A stretch of 64,000 nt of DNA from Desertibacillus haloalkaliphilus (GCF_019039105.1 NZ_JAHPIV010000010.1:126586-190585); one strand, 5' to 3'; counted from the stretch's first letter, positions 24,408 through 33,280 are shown. The notes: generated by a model from the letters alone, not told the origin. Made by a program: numbers and translations.

Positions 24408-25994
24408 TTGGAGCTAGAAACGTTTCTACATCAATTACATTTTGAAACGGATAAAACCTTCCCCTCAGATTGGCAGGTAGATTGGCAAGATGCGCCACTA
24501 CCCTATAAATTGTACCGCGGTTTACCTGAGATCGCTCTTACTGCAGAAGTTCCCTTAACACTCAAGAAGAGAGAAGTTGATCTAAACCCTAGTCTTGAAG
24601 AACTTGGTCATTTCTTATGGTATGTTTACGGTCTGAATCAATGTGCTCAGTCTACTTTAATTGATGGGACCATGGAAAAGAATGTGAGCTTTACTCAGTC
24701 TTTACGGAGATTTGTTCCCTCAGGAGGGGCCTTGTATCCTAATGAATTATATGTGTATGTAAAGCTGGATGACGCTCCCCAAGGGATTTACCATTACGAT
24801 GTGGCACATCATCGTCTTATTTTGTTGCGAGAGGGAAACTACGATTTCTACTTATCTAGAAGTATTGACAATGGTCTTCCTCTTATGGATTGTTTTTGCA
24901 TCGTTTTTGTCTCAACCGTTTTTTGGAAGAATTTTTATAAATACAATAATTTTTCCTATAGACTCCAAGGGTTAGATGCAGGTGTGTTAATGGGGCAGTC
25001 ATTAGAAGTGGCCAATCGGATTGGGTTCTCTACACGGGTATGCTATCAGTTTCTTGACCGCTCTATTAATCATTTGCTTGGGTTATCCGAACAAGAGGAA
25101 AGTGTATATGCGGCTATCGCATTAAGTATAAAACCATCCATTACTTGTGTTGATAAAAACCAAAAAAGAGAAGAAATAATTTCCGCATCTGAATTGTGTT
25201 CGGAAGTCCCAGTGTTGAGACATGATACCTATCATCGTTCAAAGAGAGTGTTTGATTATCCGATGCTGAGAAAACTTAATGAAGCATCGATGTTTGACAC
25301 AACGCAGTCATTTATGAAAATAAAAAAAAATAATTGTGCGAAAAAACTATCCTTAGCTAGGGAGATGGTTTTGCTGCCATTTACGGAGTGTTTTTCGTAC
25401 GATCTCGCATCTGTTTGCAGGAAGCGGTATTCTCCTGATAGCGATTTCATCTTAGGAAAAGTAAGTCAGACACAATTATCTACTTTATTAAAAGAGACAT
25501 TTACTTTCTCGTATGAAAATGATCTTGATGATACACAGGATCAGGTTGAGAATCGTGTCTCTTTATATGGCAGTTTTTATAATGTAGAGGGAATCCCTAA
25601 TGGTGCCTATTCTTATGACAATAACAATCATGCACTTCGGAGAATAACGAAGGGGGATTACCGGGAGTTTTTACAATTTGGATTAACCATGCCCAATGTG
25701 AATTTGTATCAAGTTCCACTCTGTTTTCATGTAGTTGGAGATAAGGATCACCTCAAAGAAATATTGGGGTATAGAGGATACCGTATCCAACAAATGGAAG
25801 CGGGCATTATCGTGCAAAGGCTGCTCTTGGTGTCGTGTGCTTTAGGAATGGGGGGGCATCCGTTGTTAGGATTCGATGTAAACCAATGTGATGAGCTCTA
25901 CAGGATCGATTCGAAAGGAAAAACTAGCTTGATCCAAATTCCTATCGGACCATACCGTCCACGCGCTTGGTTAAGAGGGAGTTTGCTAACCTAA
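24408..25994 (+). CDS. SagB-type azoline dehydrogenase, two domains
   Basis: 528 residues from TTG 24408, after AGGAGG. Two nitroreductase-like SagB domains lie in tandem. The first (about 60-240) has RRFVPSGGALYPNELYVYVK; the second (about 330-520) has SLYGSFYNVEGIPNGAYSYD and GMGGHPLLGFD. The FMN-dependent activity oxidises thiazolines to aromatic thiazoles. A double SagB is characteristic of this Bacillus cluster type. The middle region (about 245-330) is charged and has no clear domain. A repeat-type terminator 14 bases after the stop closes the operon, so no transporter or immunity gene belongs to it. Confidence 0.9.
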   Translation: MELETFLHQLHFETDKTFPSDWQVDWQDAPLPYKLYRGLPEIALTAEVPLTLKKREVDLNPSLEELGHFLWYVYGLNQCAQSTLIDGTMEKNVSFTQSLRRFVPSGGALYPNELYVYVKLDDAPQGIYHYDVAHHRLILLREGNYDFYLSRSIDNGLPLMDCFCIVFVSTVFWKNFYKYNNFSYRLQGLDAGVLMGQSLEVANRIGFSTRVCYQFLDRSINHLLGLSEQEESVYAAIALSIKPSITCVDKNQKREEIISASELCSEVPVLRHDTYHRSKRVFDYPMLRKLNEASMFDTTQSFMKIKKNNCAKKLSLAREMVLLPFTECFSYDLASVCRKRYSPDSDFILGKVSQTQLSTLLKETFTFSYENDLDDTQDQVENRVSLYGSFYNVEGIPNGAYSYDNNNHALRRITKGDYREFLQFGLTMPNVNLYQVPLCFHVVGDKDHLKEILGYRGYRIQQMEAGIIVQRLLLVSCALGMGGHPLLGFDVNQCDELYRIDSKGKTSLIQIPIGPYRPRAWLRGSLLT

Positions 25995-26007
25995 ATAAGG
26001 TAATGGA

Positions 26008-26055
26008 GGCTGGAACAAAAGGTTGGTTTTTACCTTTTGTCCCAGCCCTTTTTTA
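26008..26055 (+). terminator. repeat-type terminator closing the TOMM operon
   Basis: GGCTGGAACAAAAGGT and ACCTTTTGTCCCAGCC pair with one mismatch, followed by CTTTTTT. Same family as 11490-11537. The remaining gap to 26343 holds only a strong ribosome site (AGGAAGGGGGG) leading to a six-codon frame at about 26147. Confidence 0.8.
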
Positions 26056-26343
26056 AGATTAAATAAACAAAAATGTATCATAGCAGTTTAGTAGCTAATC
26101 ATCGTTCAGGTCAACAGGCTTAGTATCACAGGAAGGGGGGAAAACAATGTGGTGTGAAGGATTCTGAGATCATTTTTTATTGATTGGTATTTCCATTGAA
26201 GAGTAGATATGAGGTGTTAAACTCCAAATGAATGGAAAAAAGGGGCAAGACAGGTTTCATGACCGACAATAGCTAATGCAGCCAACGATGAAAAATATCC
26301 ATTAGAAGAATTGTATTCATTGAAAAGAAATAGGAGAACATAG

Positions 26344-26680
26344 ATGAAAAAAATCACCCTTCTTGCCGTATTATCGGCTTTTATTTGGATGTACGAAAGT
26401 AGTAAAGTAATCTTTAATGAAGATCTAGGGCAGGCGATCCACTCAATGACTGATGGAGCCAATAAAGGTCAATTTAACATAAGAATCTGCAACCATGTTC
26501 CCACCATATACGAGCAGAGATGCAGTTGTAGAACGTATGGGCACCAATTTTGAAGGAGCCAATAGTGTGGATTATAACGAAAACTCTTATCTATTAGTCT
26601 TCTTATCCATGTCAACCTTAACAAAGGTGGGTGTGGTTCTTGCCGTTTATCGTGTTGATCGTTTATGGGGGAAATACTGA
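26344..26680 (+). pseudogene. probable frameshifted small membrane protein
   Basis: ATG 26344 has GGAGAACA upstream and opens MKKITLLAVLSAFIWMYES, a signal or membrane segment. The frame ends at 26553, while an overlapping frame continues to 26680 with a second hydrophobic span (YLLVFLSMSTLTKVGVVLAVYRV). The second frame carries a TAA at about 26480 before its first ATG. I read this as one two-span protein broken near 26465-26480. If instead both pieces are made, each would be a one-span peptide. Confidence 0.45.
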
Positions 26681-26700
26681 AGATTTGGAGGTTGATGGAA

Positions 26701-26934
26701 ATGAAAAATATACATATTGGAATATCTCTCTTCTTTGTAAGTGCAATTCTTTACGGGGCCACTTTAATTTCAGCGTCTATCTATGCTCAAGCGTTAGCTG
26801 AGACAAGTTGGGATGGTCGCTACGGTATTTTCGGTACTGCAATAAGAGAAGTAGGAACGTTGCCGTTATTGATTGCTACCTTGTTAGTTATTATAGGAGT
26901 ATACTTTGTTGTGCAATCTTTAAGGCAAAAGTGA
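26701..26934 (+). CDS. two-span small membrane protein
   Basis: 77 residues from ATG 26701 (GGAGG nine bases before; ATG 26695 is too close to it). Two hydrophobic spans: LFFVSAILYGATLISASIY and LPLLIATLLVIIGVYFVV, joined by a loop with TSWDGRYGIFG. A short basic tail (QSLRQK) faces the cytoplasm. No family is recognised. Such YqhV/YtrH-size proteins are common in Bacillus. Confidence 0.65.
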   Translation: MKNIHIGISLFFVSAILYGATLISASIYAQALAETSWDGRYGIFGTAIREVGTLPLLIATLLVIIGVYFVVQSLRQK

Positions 26935-26991
26935 AAGTGCGATCGTTGCAATGGAATGAAGATACCTAGTCATAAAAGGGGGAATTTGTTT

Positions 26992-27453
26992 TTGTTTAAG
27001 CTAATGAAAAAGTATGCAATGTTTATCGTAATCCTTTCTACGATAGCTGCATGTGCAGAACCAGGACCATCGGTGGATGACCTTCATCTTCCGTTTGCTA
27101 AATATGAGCCAGACCCTTCACAAGAAAGTATTGGAGTAGGTGCTACCATAGAATTTTTTAACGAAACTGATAACGCGGTGGATACATACGGGCACTTAAA
27201 AGTATCGTTTCATTCCTCATTCCTTGAAGAATATCGGCTTACAAGAGATGATCGGGTGCATTTTGAAATCAAGGGAACGGATATAACAGGTACGGTTAGT
27301 GAACGAGTAAGAGCGAATTTAACCGACCTTCCACAAGACGTTCTGCAAACAATCGATGATGAAGAACCATTAACTGTACTCGTGCACATCAGTGACGAGT
27401 TAATTGCAGAAATTGCTTTGATATACAGGACGCCAAGTATACCGAGCATCTAA
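26992..27453 (+). CDS. putative lipoprotein
   Basis: 153 residues starting at TTG 26992, about nine bases after AAGGGGG. This start gives a neat lipoprotein signal (MFKLMKKYAMFIVILSTIAAC). The in-frame ATG at 26956 would prepend 12 polar residues. The mature protein is acidic. It has a beta-rich core (GVGATIEFFNETDNAVDTYG, VHFEIKGTDITGTV) and a final LTVLVHISDELIAEIALIY. The family is unknown. Confidence 0.65.
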   Translation: MFKLMKKYAMFIVILSTIAACAEPGPSVDDLHLPFAKYEPDPSQESIGVGATIEFFNETDNAVDTYGHLKVSFHSSFLEEYRLTRDDRVHFEIKGTDITGTVSERVRANLTDLPQDVLQTIDDEEPLTVLVHISDELIAEIALIYRTPSIPSI

Positions 27454-27661
27454 CTTCTTACGACATAACAGATTAGACTTGATGATCAAGAGAATGTTCA
27501 AATTAGAATTACATATGGTAGGTACTGCTGTTGCTAAATGTACATAAGCAGTTGTCTTCCTTGCTTCCTTCAGAAATGATAGTGGTCGAGCTCACTATGA
27601 ATAGAAATTCCAAATATAGTAAAAATTAACCTTAACTTAAAAAAGTTGAGGGGTATACACG

Positions 27662-28453
27662 ATGAATAACTTTAACCCAACAAATAAGGAACGTCGATTT
27701 AAAGCATACGTCAGTTCCATTGGTACTACACAGCTACATTTACGTAATCCATATATCATTGCTTGGTGGTCAGCAGCCTTCCCGGGGTTTGGTCATCTTT
27801 TATTATCAAAATATTTAAGGGGCTATGCCCTTTTTCTGTGGGAGATTCTCGTTAATAATATGGCTAACTTAAATCATGCGATGGTCTATTCTTTCACTGG
27901 GAATATCGGTATGGCAAAAGAAGTTCTTGACCCAAGGTGGCTGCTTTTGTATATACCCGTATACCTCTTTGGAATATGGGATAGTTATCGAACAACGGTT
28001 GATATGAATAAAGTATTCATGTTGGCAGAAAGGGAGAATGCTGATTTTCCTACATACACAATTGGTGCTTTTGAAGTCAATTATTTAGATAAAAGAAGGC
28101 CATTGATGGCAGTGATATGGTCACTCTTTACTCCTGGTTTGGGGCAACTATATATTCATCGAGTACTAACCGCTATTTTTACAATGGCGTTTATGATTGT
28201 TTTTGTGTACTCTTCTCAAATCCTTGTTGCGATTCACTATCTGTTTTTAGGAGAAATTGCACAAGCCACACAAGTGATCGATCCGCAGTGGTTCATGTTT
28301 ATACCTTCTCATGTTGGATTTGCTGTATATGATTCTTATGTTAATACGGTTGAAAACAATAAGCTATATGAAAGTGAACAAAGAAAATTTTTGAAAAACC
28401 ATTATCAACAGCTCCGTGTAAGGTTCCCAGCATCAGTAAATGAGGTGAAATAA
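27662..28453 (+). CDS. internally duplicated multi-span membrane protein
   Basis: 263 residues made of two related halves. Each half begins with a W-S-x-F-P/T-P-G-F/L-G-x-L-Y/L element (IAWWSAAFPGFGHLLL and AVIWSLFTPGLGQLYI). Each continues with hydrophobic spans and ends DPxWxxxxIPxxxxxxxDSY before an N-K pair. Such glycine-proline hairpins occur in TM2-like proteins. I predict about six spans. It ends in a basic cytoplasmic tail. The next gene starts one base after its stop, so they form an operon and may form one complex. Function unknown. Confidence 0.7.
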   Translation: MNNFNPTNKERRFKAYVSSIGTTQLHLRNPYIIAWWSAAFPGFGHLLLSKYLRGYALFLWEILVNNMANLNHAMVYSFTGNIGMAKEVLDPRWLLLYIPVYLFGIWDSYRTTVDMNKVFMLAERENADFPTYTIGAFEVNYLDKRRPLMAVIWSLFTPGLGQLYIHRVLTAIFTMAFMIVFVYSSQILVAIHYLFLGEIAQATQVIDPQWFMFIPSHVGFAVYDSYVNTVENNKLYESEQRKFLKNHYQQLRVRFPASVNEVK

Positions 28454-28454
28454 A

Positions 28455-28916
28455 ATGCAAATCTTTTCTACCTTTGAGCACTCAACGTATCTGGAGCTAG
28501 CTATCACGTCATTGGAAAAAATAGGAGTAAAAAAAGAGCATATCCTTGCTGTCCCACTTATCAACCGGGTCGAAGAAAGAAGGCTATTTGATACGCTTCA
28601 CCGTGCAGATGGGATTAGCCTATTTGATAAAGGTGCAGCCATTGGGACTGCCTTTTCTGTTATTGGAGCAAGTGTTGGGTTTGTATTAGAGTGGGGGCCA
28701 ATTTATTGGGGGTTAATCGGTGCTGCAAGTGGATTTATGATTGGATTTATCATCGATTACATCATTTTTAAAATGATTCATAAAAGGAAGAAAGTGGTTA
28801 GGGGAAAAAAGTCAGAGGTTGTTTTAGTGGTTGAGTGTCCCAATGAATTGGTGGAGAAAGTAGAAGAGGTTCTATGGGAACACCTCGCATTGGGTGTGGC
28901 CAAAGTTGGCTCATAG
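28455..28916 (+). CDS. membrane protein with central glycine-zipper spans
   Basis: 153 residues. A soluble N-terminal segment (STYLELAITSLEKIGVKKEHILAVPL) precedes two spans with small-residue spacing (GAAIGTAFSVIGASVGFVLEWG and GLIGAASGFMIGFIIDY). A basic stretch and a C-terminal segment with VVLVVECPNELVEKVEEVL follow. The flanking halves together resemble a split regulatory (ferredoxin-like) domain around a membrane hairpin. It directly follows the duplicated membrane protein gene (one base apart). Function unknown. Confidence 0.7.
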   Translation: MQIFSTFEHSTYLELAITSLEKIGVKKEHILAVPLINRVEERRLFDTLHRADGISLFDKGAAIGTAFSVIGASVGFVLEWGPIYWGLIGAASGFMIGFIIDYIIFKMIHKRKKVVRGKKSEVVLVVECPNELVEKVEEVLWEHLALGVAKVGS

Positions 28917-29024
28917 TATGGGTTATGAACGGATGCTAGCCTTCCGTACTTTAAAGAAACCAAGAAGCATGACAAATAAAATTTCCATAAGTAGCACATC
29001 CTAACAGCAAAAGGGGGTGCCTGT

Positions 29025-29510
29025 ATGATGAAGAGAAATAAAATTGATAAGGGTATTTTAGGAAGCCTTCTTGCTTTTGGATTCGTGTTGTTACCAATTA
29101 TGCTGAGGAAACCACCAATAAAAGATTGGCTGTTGGTCTTTCTCTGGAACGCAGTTACCAATGGAATCATTGATAAGGTGGTTGTTTCTTACAATACAGT
29201 AAAGTATCCTGTCCGACTACTGCCTAAAATGTTTAAAACAAATATTTTGTTTGATTTTTTATTATATCCTGTTGTAACGATTATTTATAATCAGCTAACA
29301 GAAAAAGACAAGCCATTGGTGATCTTTTTAAAGCTATTTTATTTCACAATTCCTATGATTTTGATTGAACTTTATGCTGAACGAAAAACAGGTTTAATCA
29401 AATTTAAGCGGGGATGGAGATGGTATCATTCTTTTATTAGTCTAAACATTAAATCTTTATTAACTAGGCTATGGATTGGATGGGTAAGGAAACTAGCTGA
29501 AAGGCAGTAA
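29025..29510 (+). CDS. CBO0543-family membrane protein
   Basis: 161 residues with about four spans and the family's typical features: LRKPPIKDWLLVFLWNAVTNGIID near the start, a middle YNQLTEKDKP turn, and a late MILIELYAERKTGLIKFKRGWRWYHSF. CBO0543 proteins are widespread in Bacilli and clostridia without a known role. The ribosome site is AAGGGGGTG. Another related protein lies at 47509-48111. Confidence 0.75.
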   Translation: MMKRNKIDKGILGSLLAFGFVLLPIMLRKPPIKDWLLVFLWNAVTNGIIDKVVVSYNTVKYPVRLLPKMFKTNILFDFLLYPVVTIIYNQLTEKDKPLVIFLKLFYFTIPMILIELYAERKTGLIKFKRGWRWYHSFISLNIKSLLTRLWIGWVRKLAERQ

Positions 29511-29566
29511 AATAAAACGGTTTAATTTTATTATGATCGAGCATCACTCGAGTACTAATGGTGAAA

Positions 29567-29600
29567 GGCAATCCTTTTGAGAGCAGGGATTGTCTTTTTT
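29567..29600 (+). terminator. terminator within duplicated segment, copy A
   Basis: GGCAATCC and GGATTGTC pair (one G-U) around TTTTGAGAGCA, followed by six T residues. In copy B the stem is GGCAACCC/GGGTTGCC; both sides changed together, showing the structure is under selection. Confidence 0.75.
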
Positions 29601-29683
29601 CTTATTGTGGTTATGTTGTAGACTTCAGTCAGTTTCATTCAACTTGTGGTAGAATGTGGGTAATCGTTAGTGAGAAGGGGAAG

Positions 29684-29842
29684 ATGATGGTTAAGATAGT
29701 TGATCTGATTAAAAATATGTTCTTAGATTTATTGTCAATGGGGAAAGGTTTTGTGTACGGGTTTGTGATGGTTGGGCTGTTTATCGTGATTTGTGGAGCT
29801 TTACTATACGCGATTCTGTATCTTAAAAATGTAATCTTTTAA
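29684..29842 (+). CDS. 52-residue single-span membrane protein, copy A
   Basis: MMVKIVDLIKNMFLDLLSMG is followed by one span (VYGFVMVGLFIVICGALLYAILYL). GAGAAGGGGAAG precedes the tandem ATG codons. Its near-identical duplicate is at 34518-34676 and differs in about three residues, so the amino-acid sequence is conserved while surroundings diverge. No known family; an amphipathic helix plus span layout is visible. Confidence 0.7.
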   Translation: MMVKIVDLIKNMFLDLLSMGKGFVYGFVMVGLFIVICGALLYAILYLKNVIF

Positions 29843-29913
29843 CGAATAGAAAGAAGTAATTTCCATCGTTGCTCCTTTTATAAGCAAATAAATAGGAAAA
29901 CATTCAAAATGAA

Positions 29914-30165
29914 GTGGGGCTCGTTGATGAAAATATAAGAGTTGTTTTAGCAGTGATAGTAGTTATATTATCAGTGTATAGTTTAATAACGGGTGAATAT
30001 GGAATCATGCCTTATACTCAATTACTTTTAGGGCTCATGCTTTTAGTTATAGGAATTATAGAAATACAAGAGAAACGAAAAGGAACTGCTTTTACTTCTT
30101 TCGTTTCTTCTGGGTTTGTATTCGTTGTCAATATAACTATTCTATTAACCGATGTGGTTGGTTAA
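29914..30165 (+). CDS. DUF3953-like membrane protein, start damaged
   Basis: 83 residues with three hydrophobic stretches (VVLAVIVVILSVYSLITGEYG, YTQLLLGLMLLVIGII, FVSSGFVFVVNITILL), like DUF3953 proteins. In copy B (34753-34992) the gene starts ATG AAA ATA TTA. Here the matching ATG at 29928 reads ATG AAA ATA TAA, because one T is missing. Only a GTG at 29914 with no ribosome site remains in frame. It is either poorly expressed or a very young pseudogene. Confidence 0.5.
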   Translation: MGLVDENIRVVLAVIVVILSVYSLITGEYGIMPYTQLLLGLMLLVIGIIEIQEKRKGTAFTSFVSSGFVFVVNITILLTDVVG

Positions 30166-30218
30166 GTAAAATAGGTGATTGGATTTTTGTACGTTTTTCA
30201 CTAAAGGAGATAGCTGAA

Positions 30219-30677
30219 ATGAAGAGAAAGTTTATGCAGATGACCTTTTTGGTGTTGATCGTTTTTCTTTTAAGTGCGTGTGGTCGTACGGAGACATTTC
30301 AGCATATTGAAGTTTTTGTAACTGAAACATCAGAACAAAACGATGAGGGTTATTATGAGACAACTGGCTTTAAGAAGGTAAATGTGATCACTACGATTGA
30401 AGAAGGAAACAATCATATAGCAACCGATATCAAAGCCATTGAGGATTTTTATGATTTAGATGGTAGGTATATTAAAACGGAAATCATCCATTCTGAATTT
30501 AACAGGTCTAAGGTGACGAATGTAGAAGATGGAGATGAACGAAAAGAAGAACTTCAAGAACCGTCAACGATCCTACTACCAGATGAGACGGTTGATCATT
30601 TTCAATTGGAAAATATGACAGAGGAAGAAGAGGAAAAAGTTAAAAATCATGTGCTATCTTTTATGAATAAGCTTTAA
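30219..30677 (+). CDS. putative lipoprotein
   Basis: 152 residues with the lipoprotein signal MKRKFMQMTFLVLIVFLLSAC after AAAGGAGATAG. The mature part is acidic and contains HIEVFVTETSEQNDEGYYET. It ends with a charged helix (TEEEEEKVKNHVLSFMNK). The upstream region and the first codons match those of the lipoprotein at 35065, but the mature proteins do not. The duplication has therefore been joined to different lipoprotein bodies, or one has diverged beyond recognition. Confidence 0.7.
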   Translation: MKRKFMQMTFLVLIVFLLSACGRTETFQHIEVFVTETSEQNDEGYYETTGFKKVNVITTIEEGNNHIATDIKAIEDFYDLDGRYIKTEIIHSEFNRSKVTNVEDGDERKEELQEPSTILLPDETVDHFQLENMTEEEEEKVKNHVLSFMNKL

Positions 30678-30698
30678 TTAAGCTTCACTAATCGGTGC

Positions 30699-30744
30699 GA
30701 TGAAGGACAAAGTAGTCGAGAATCCCAAGGGAAAAGTCCTTCAT
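30699..30744. repeat. single GATGAAGGACA palindromic repeat unit
   Basis: GATGAAGGACA and TCCTTCAT are inverted arms about 25 bases apart. It is one unit of the 52-bp repeat found in tandem at 35646 and 46025. Confidence 0.7.
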
Positions 30745-30799
30745 AAAAATAGACAAACTATTTTTATTGGGGATAGTCGCACCTTCAACTAACTAAAAT

Positions 30800-30848
30800 G
30801 AAAGAAGGTGTGTAAAAAGAGAAAAATCATCTTTCTACACACCTTTGG
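30800..30848 (-). terminator. terminator of the transporter gene
   Basis: AAGGTGTGTAGAAAGA-like arms pair across the loop (plus strand AAGGTGTGTA and TACACACCTT). They lie just beyond the stop of the minus-strand gene at 30854; minus-strand T residues follow in TTTCATTTTAG. Confidence 0.65.
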
Positions 30849-30853
30849 CTACT

Positions 30854-32392
30854 TTATATAGTAAATAAAGAGTAAATGACACCGAGTATACCGATAAGAG
30901 TTAAAATGTAAACCGGCTTTACTGGCATTTCACCATTATTTTCCATCGCCTTACCATACATAAAGAAGACGAGTGGATGAACAAGGAATGGCATTGAGAA
31001 TATGAACGGAATCAATAAGGCAGCATCAGCACCGAACATGCCACCTTGAATCGCTGCAAATAGACCAAAATGGGAAATCGCTGATGTTTGCGTCATCGCC
31101 GCATACTCGATCGACATCGCACTTAAACTCAATAACGATAACCCGCCGAATACGGCACATATTTGCCAACCGAATGAAAACTGCATTAAAGCTTTAACTT
31201 CTTTACGGTCGTCACCATTAGCTTGTCTTAAATTTTTAAGCGCTAAAATGGTTAAAATAACTCCAATAGCTACGATCAATGTAGATGGACCGACCCATAT
31301 GGCACCACGTTCGGCACTAATGGCAAGGACTGAGAATACAAAGATATGGCCAAAAAATGGGATGTTAATCATGATTGGTGCACGTTGAGCTGCGGTTTTC
31401 CCGAAGTCTCCTGCTGTACAAGCACCTGTTAACCCTGAATGTGACAATGCACCTGCCATACCAGGGGCTAGGTTCCTAGTATTCGCTGTCTTGGCAAAAT
31501 ACATAAGGAGTGCGATTCCACCAAACATCCATAAAAGTTGACCGAAAAATCCGTAGGCTAATACGGCATTCATACCAGAAATTGTAAAAGCATCGCCGAT
31601 TCTCGAACCACCAATCATGAAGTTAGCAGCTAACACAATCGGAATACCGGCAAATAATAAGGCACGAATCGTTGGTCCAAACGTCCAATTGTAACAAATC
31701 GCCCCTAATCCAGCTGCAATCATCATCGCAAAGAAAATTTGTGGTAATGCAATGATTGAGCTCATCCAAGTGGCAATATGGTATGAAATTATTAAGACAC
31801 CGACAATTCCTACGATTTCAATAAGTCCTTTTCTAATATACAAATGTTTATTGGATATCTTGGCTTTATTATCAATTAAAATAATAGCTCCAACAAGACC
31901 AATATAGGCAATGAGCGGGTAATACCTACTGAATAAATCACCGGAATCAGTTCCTAAAATTAAGCGGGCTAATCCTTCAATACCAAGTAAAAGGAAGAAA
32001 GATCGAATAATAAACACAAATTGTGTTCTGCTCGTTCCTAAAACGGTTTCTTCGTCTGAAGGCGCGACGATATCGTCGACTTCCAGGTTCTTATTTCCAA
32101 GGATCTTCCGCAGTTCTTGTCCACCAACAAAGAAAGATACGGTTAATGCTATAATCGTTGTGTTTGCGACCAAATCAACAAATGGGAATTCAACAAGCCC
32201 AGGTGTTGCAACACCACTACTTACTAACACATATCCCATCGTAAGCCCAAAGATCACAATGATTAGAATTGGTGAATACCTCGTACCTGCAACAATTGTT
32301 CTAGAGATGAGGACCATTGGGATTAAAAAGAATAATAAGATCCAAAATTGATTAAGTAATTGTAAATGTGTAATTTGTTCGATAATATCCAT
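30854..32392 (-). CDS. polytopic membrane transporter, family uncertain
   Basis: 512 residues with about 12-14 hydrophobic spans and two glycine-rich re-entrant-like stretches (MAGALSHSGLTGACTAGDFG and GGMFGADAALLIPF). These resemble the paired loops of sodium-dependent carboxylate or glutamate transporters. A charged cytoplasmic loop (residues about 95-120) is present after span 3. I cannot name the family with certainty; a sodium-coupled symporter is my best inference. It is a single-gene unit with its own terminator and an 80-base AT-rich promoter region. Confidence 0.55.
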   Translation of the reverse strand: MDIIEQITHLQLLNQFWILLFFLIPMVLISRTIVAGTRYSPILIIVIFGLTMGYVLVSSGVATPGLVEFPFVDLVANTTIIALTVSFFVGGQELRKILGNKNLEVDDIVAPSDEETVLGTSRTQFVFIIRSFFLLLGIEGLARLILGTDSGDLFSRYYPLIAYIGLVGAIILIDNKAKISNKHLYIRKGLIEIVGIVGVLIISYHIATWMSSIIALPQIFFAMMIAAGLGAICYNWTFGPTIRALLFAGIPIVLAANFMIGGSRIGDAFTISGMNAVLAYGFFGQLLWMFGGIALLMYFAKTANTRNLAPGMAGALSHSGLTGACTAGDFGKTAAQRAPIMINIPFFGHIFVFSVLAISAERGAIWVGPSTLIVAIGVILTILALKNLRQANGDDRKEVKALMQFSFGWQICAVFGGLSLLSLSAMSIEYAAMTQTSAISHFGLFAAIQGGMFGADAALLIPFIFSMPFLVHPLVFFMYGKAMENNGEMPVKPVYILTLIGILGVIYSLFTI

Positions 32393-32638
32393 TGATGTTC
32401 TCCTTAACTTTAGTCAATGTAAGCTAAATTATATTAGCCTAATTTGTAGTGTTCGTAAATATGTGTAAGCGTAAACATGAAATTGTTGTAATAATTAATT
32501 TTTGAATTGGGAAATAAAAGGGTTATGAAGCGAGGTCGTTTGGCCTTAAGTTACATGTTTTCTGTAGCTTTAAAAGGAAGTGACGATCGTATAATTATGT
32601 TATAGTTAAGCACAGATGATCCTTGAGAGGGTGTTTTG

Positions 32639-32719
32639 ATGAGTAAAAGATTAGTGTTAGCTGAAAAGTCTTCGGTCGGAAGAGATTTGGCCAGAGTCAG
32701 CCCCTATATGATGCAATAA
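32639..32719 (+). pseudogene. topB: DNA topoisomerase III stump (topB 5' end)
   Basis: ATG 32639, after GAGAGGGTG, encodes MSKRLVLAEKSSVGRDLARV. This is the canonical start of topoisomerase III (usual LAEKPSVGRDIARVL). After about 21 matching codons the frame runs into unrelated sequence and stops at 32719. Over 2 kb of gene is missing, so a deletion joined this start to the region before the acetyltransferase. The Pro of KPSVG is changed to Ser. Confidence 0.8.
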
Positions 32720-32761
32720 ATGTGGTTATAACCTTGATATAGAACTATAGAGGTGGTTTGT

Positions 32762-33280
32762 TTGAAGATTAGAAAAGCAAGTGAAGAAGATATTAAATCA
32801 ATAGCTAGGGTTTATGTTGATGGTTGGAGGACGACTTATCAAGGTTTAGTACCAGACGATTATTTGGATAGGTTATCGTATGAAGGGGCCGAGCAAAGGT
32901 GGCTTGACTTTTTAAATCACGAAAGTGAACCATTTATTTATGTTGCAATGAATGATGCGGGAATGGTTGTTGGATTTGCATCAGGTAAAAGCATTGATGA
33001 CGAAAATTTTGACGGAGAGTTGTACGCCCTTTATCTGTTACAAGAATGTAGAGGGTTAGGTATTGGGAGACAACTAGTTTCAGCTATTGCCAAGCACTTT
33101 TTAGAAAAAGGCATTTCTTCAATGATCGTGTGGGTAATGGAACGAAATAAATCAGGGCTTGGTTTTTATGAACGGATGGGGGGGAAAGAATACCTTCGTA
33201 GGAAGAGTGAGTTTGGAGAAATAGTAGTAGAAGACGTTGCTTATGGCTGGGAAAATGTCTCAGTATTATGTACGGGATAA
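32762..33280 (+). CDS. GNAT-family N-acetyltransferase
   Basis: 172 residues from TTG 32762, after GAGGTGG; GTG 32753 lies inside the ribosome site. The GNAT fold is clear: RKASEEDIKSIARVYVDGWRTT, then GFASGKSIDDENFDGELYALYL. The acetyl-CoA loop ECRGLGIGRQLVSAIAKHF (Q/R-x-x-G-x-G/A) and SGLGFYERMGGKE follow. The acceptor is unknown; such Bacillus enzymes modify amines, antibiotics or ribosomal proteins. Confidence 0.85.
   Translation: MKIRKASEEDIKSIARVYVDGWRTTYQGLVPDDYLDRLSYEGAEQRWLDFLNHESEPFIYVAMNDAGMVVGFASGKSIDDENFDGELYALYLLQECRGLGIGRQLVSAIAKHFLEKGISSMIVWVMERNKSGLGFYERMGGKEYLRRKSEFGEIVVEDVAYGWENVSVLCTG

Larger units (their letters stand above)
29540..30245 (+). repeat. segmental duplication, copy A
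   Basis: This segment (a terminator hairpin, a 52-residue membrane protein, a DUF3953 protein and the start of a lipoprotein gene) is repeated in the same order and direction at about 34385-35090. The small membrane protein is nearly identical, while intergenic parts and lipoproteins have diverged. Confidence 0.85.

Noticed and set aside
26147..26206. MWCEGF, TGA, DHFLLIGISIEE as a selenoprotein-like or read-through peptide
   Set aside because: The ribosome site is strong, but I see no recoding hairpin and no conserved partner; one stop in a 19-codon frame is not evidence.
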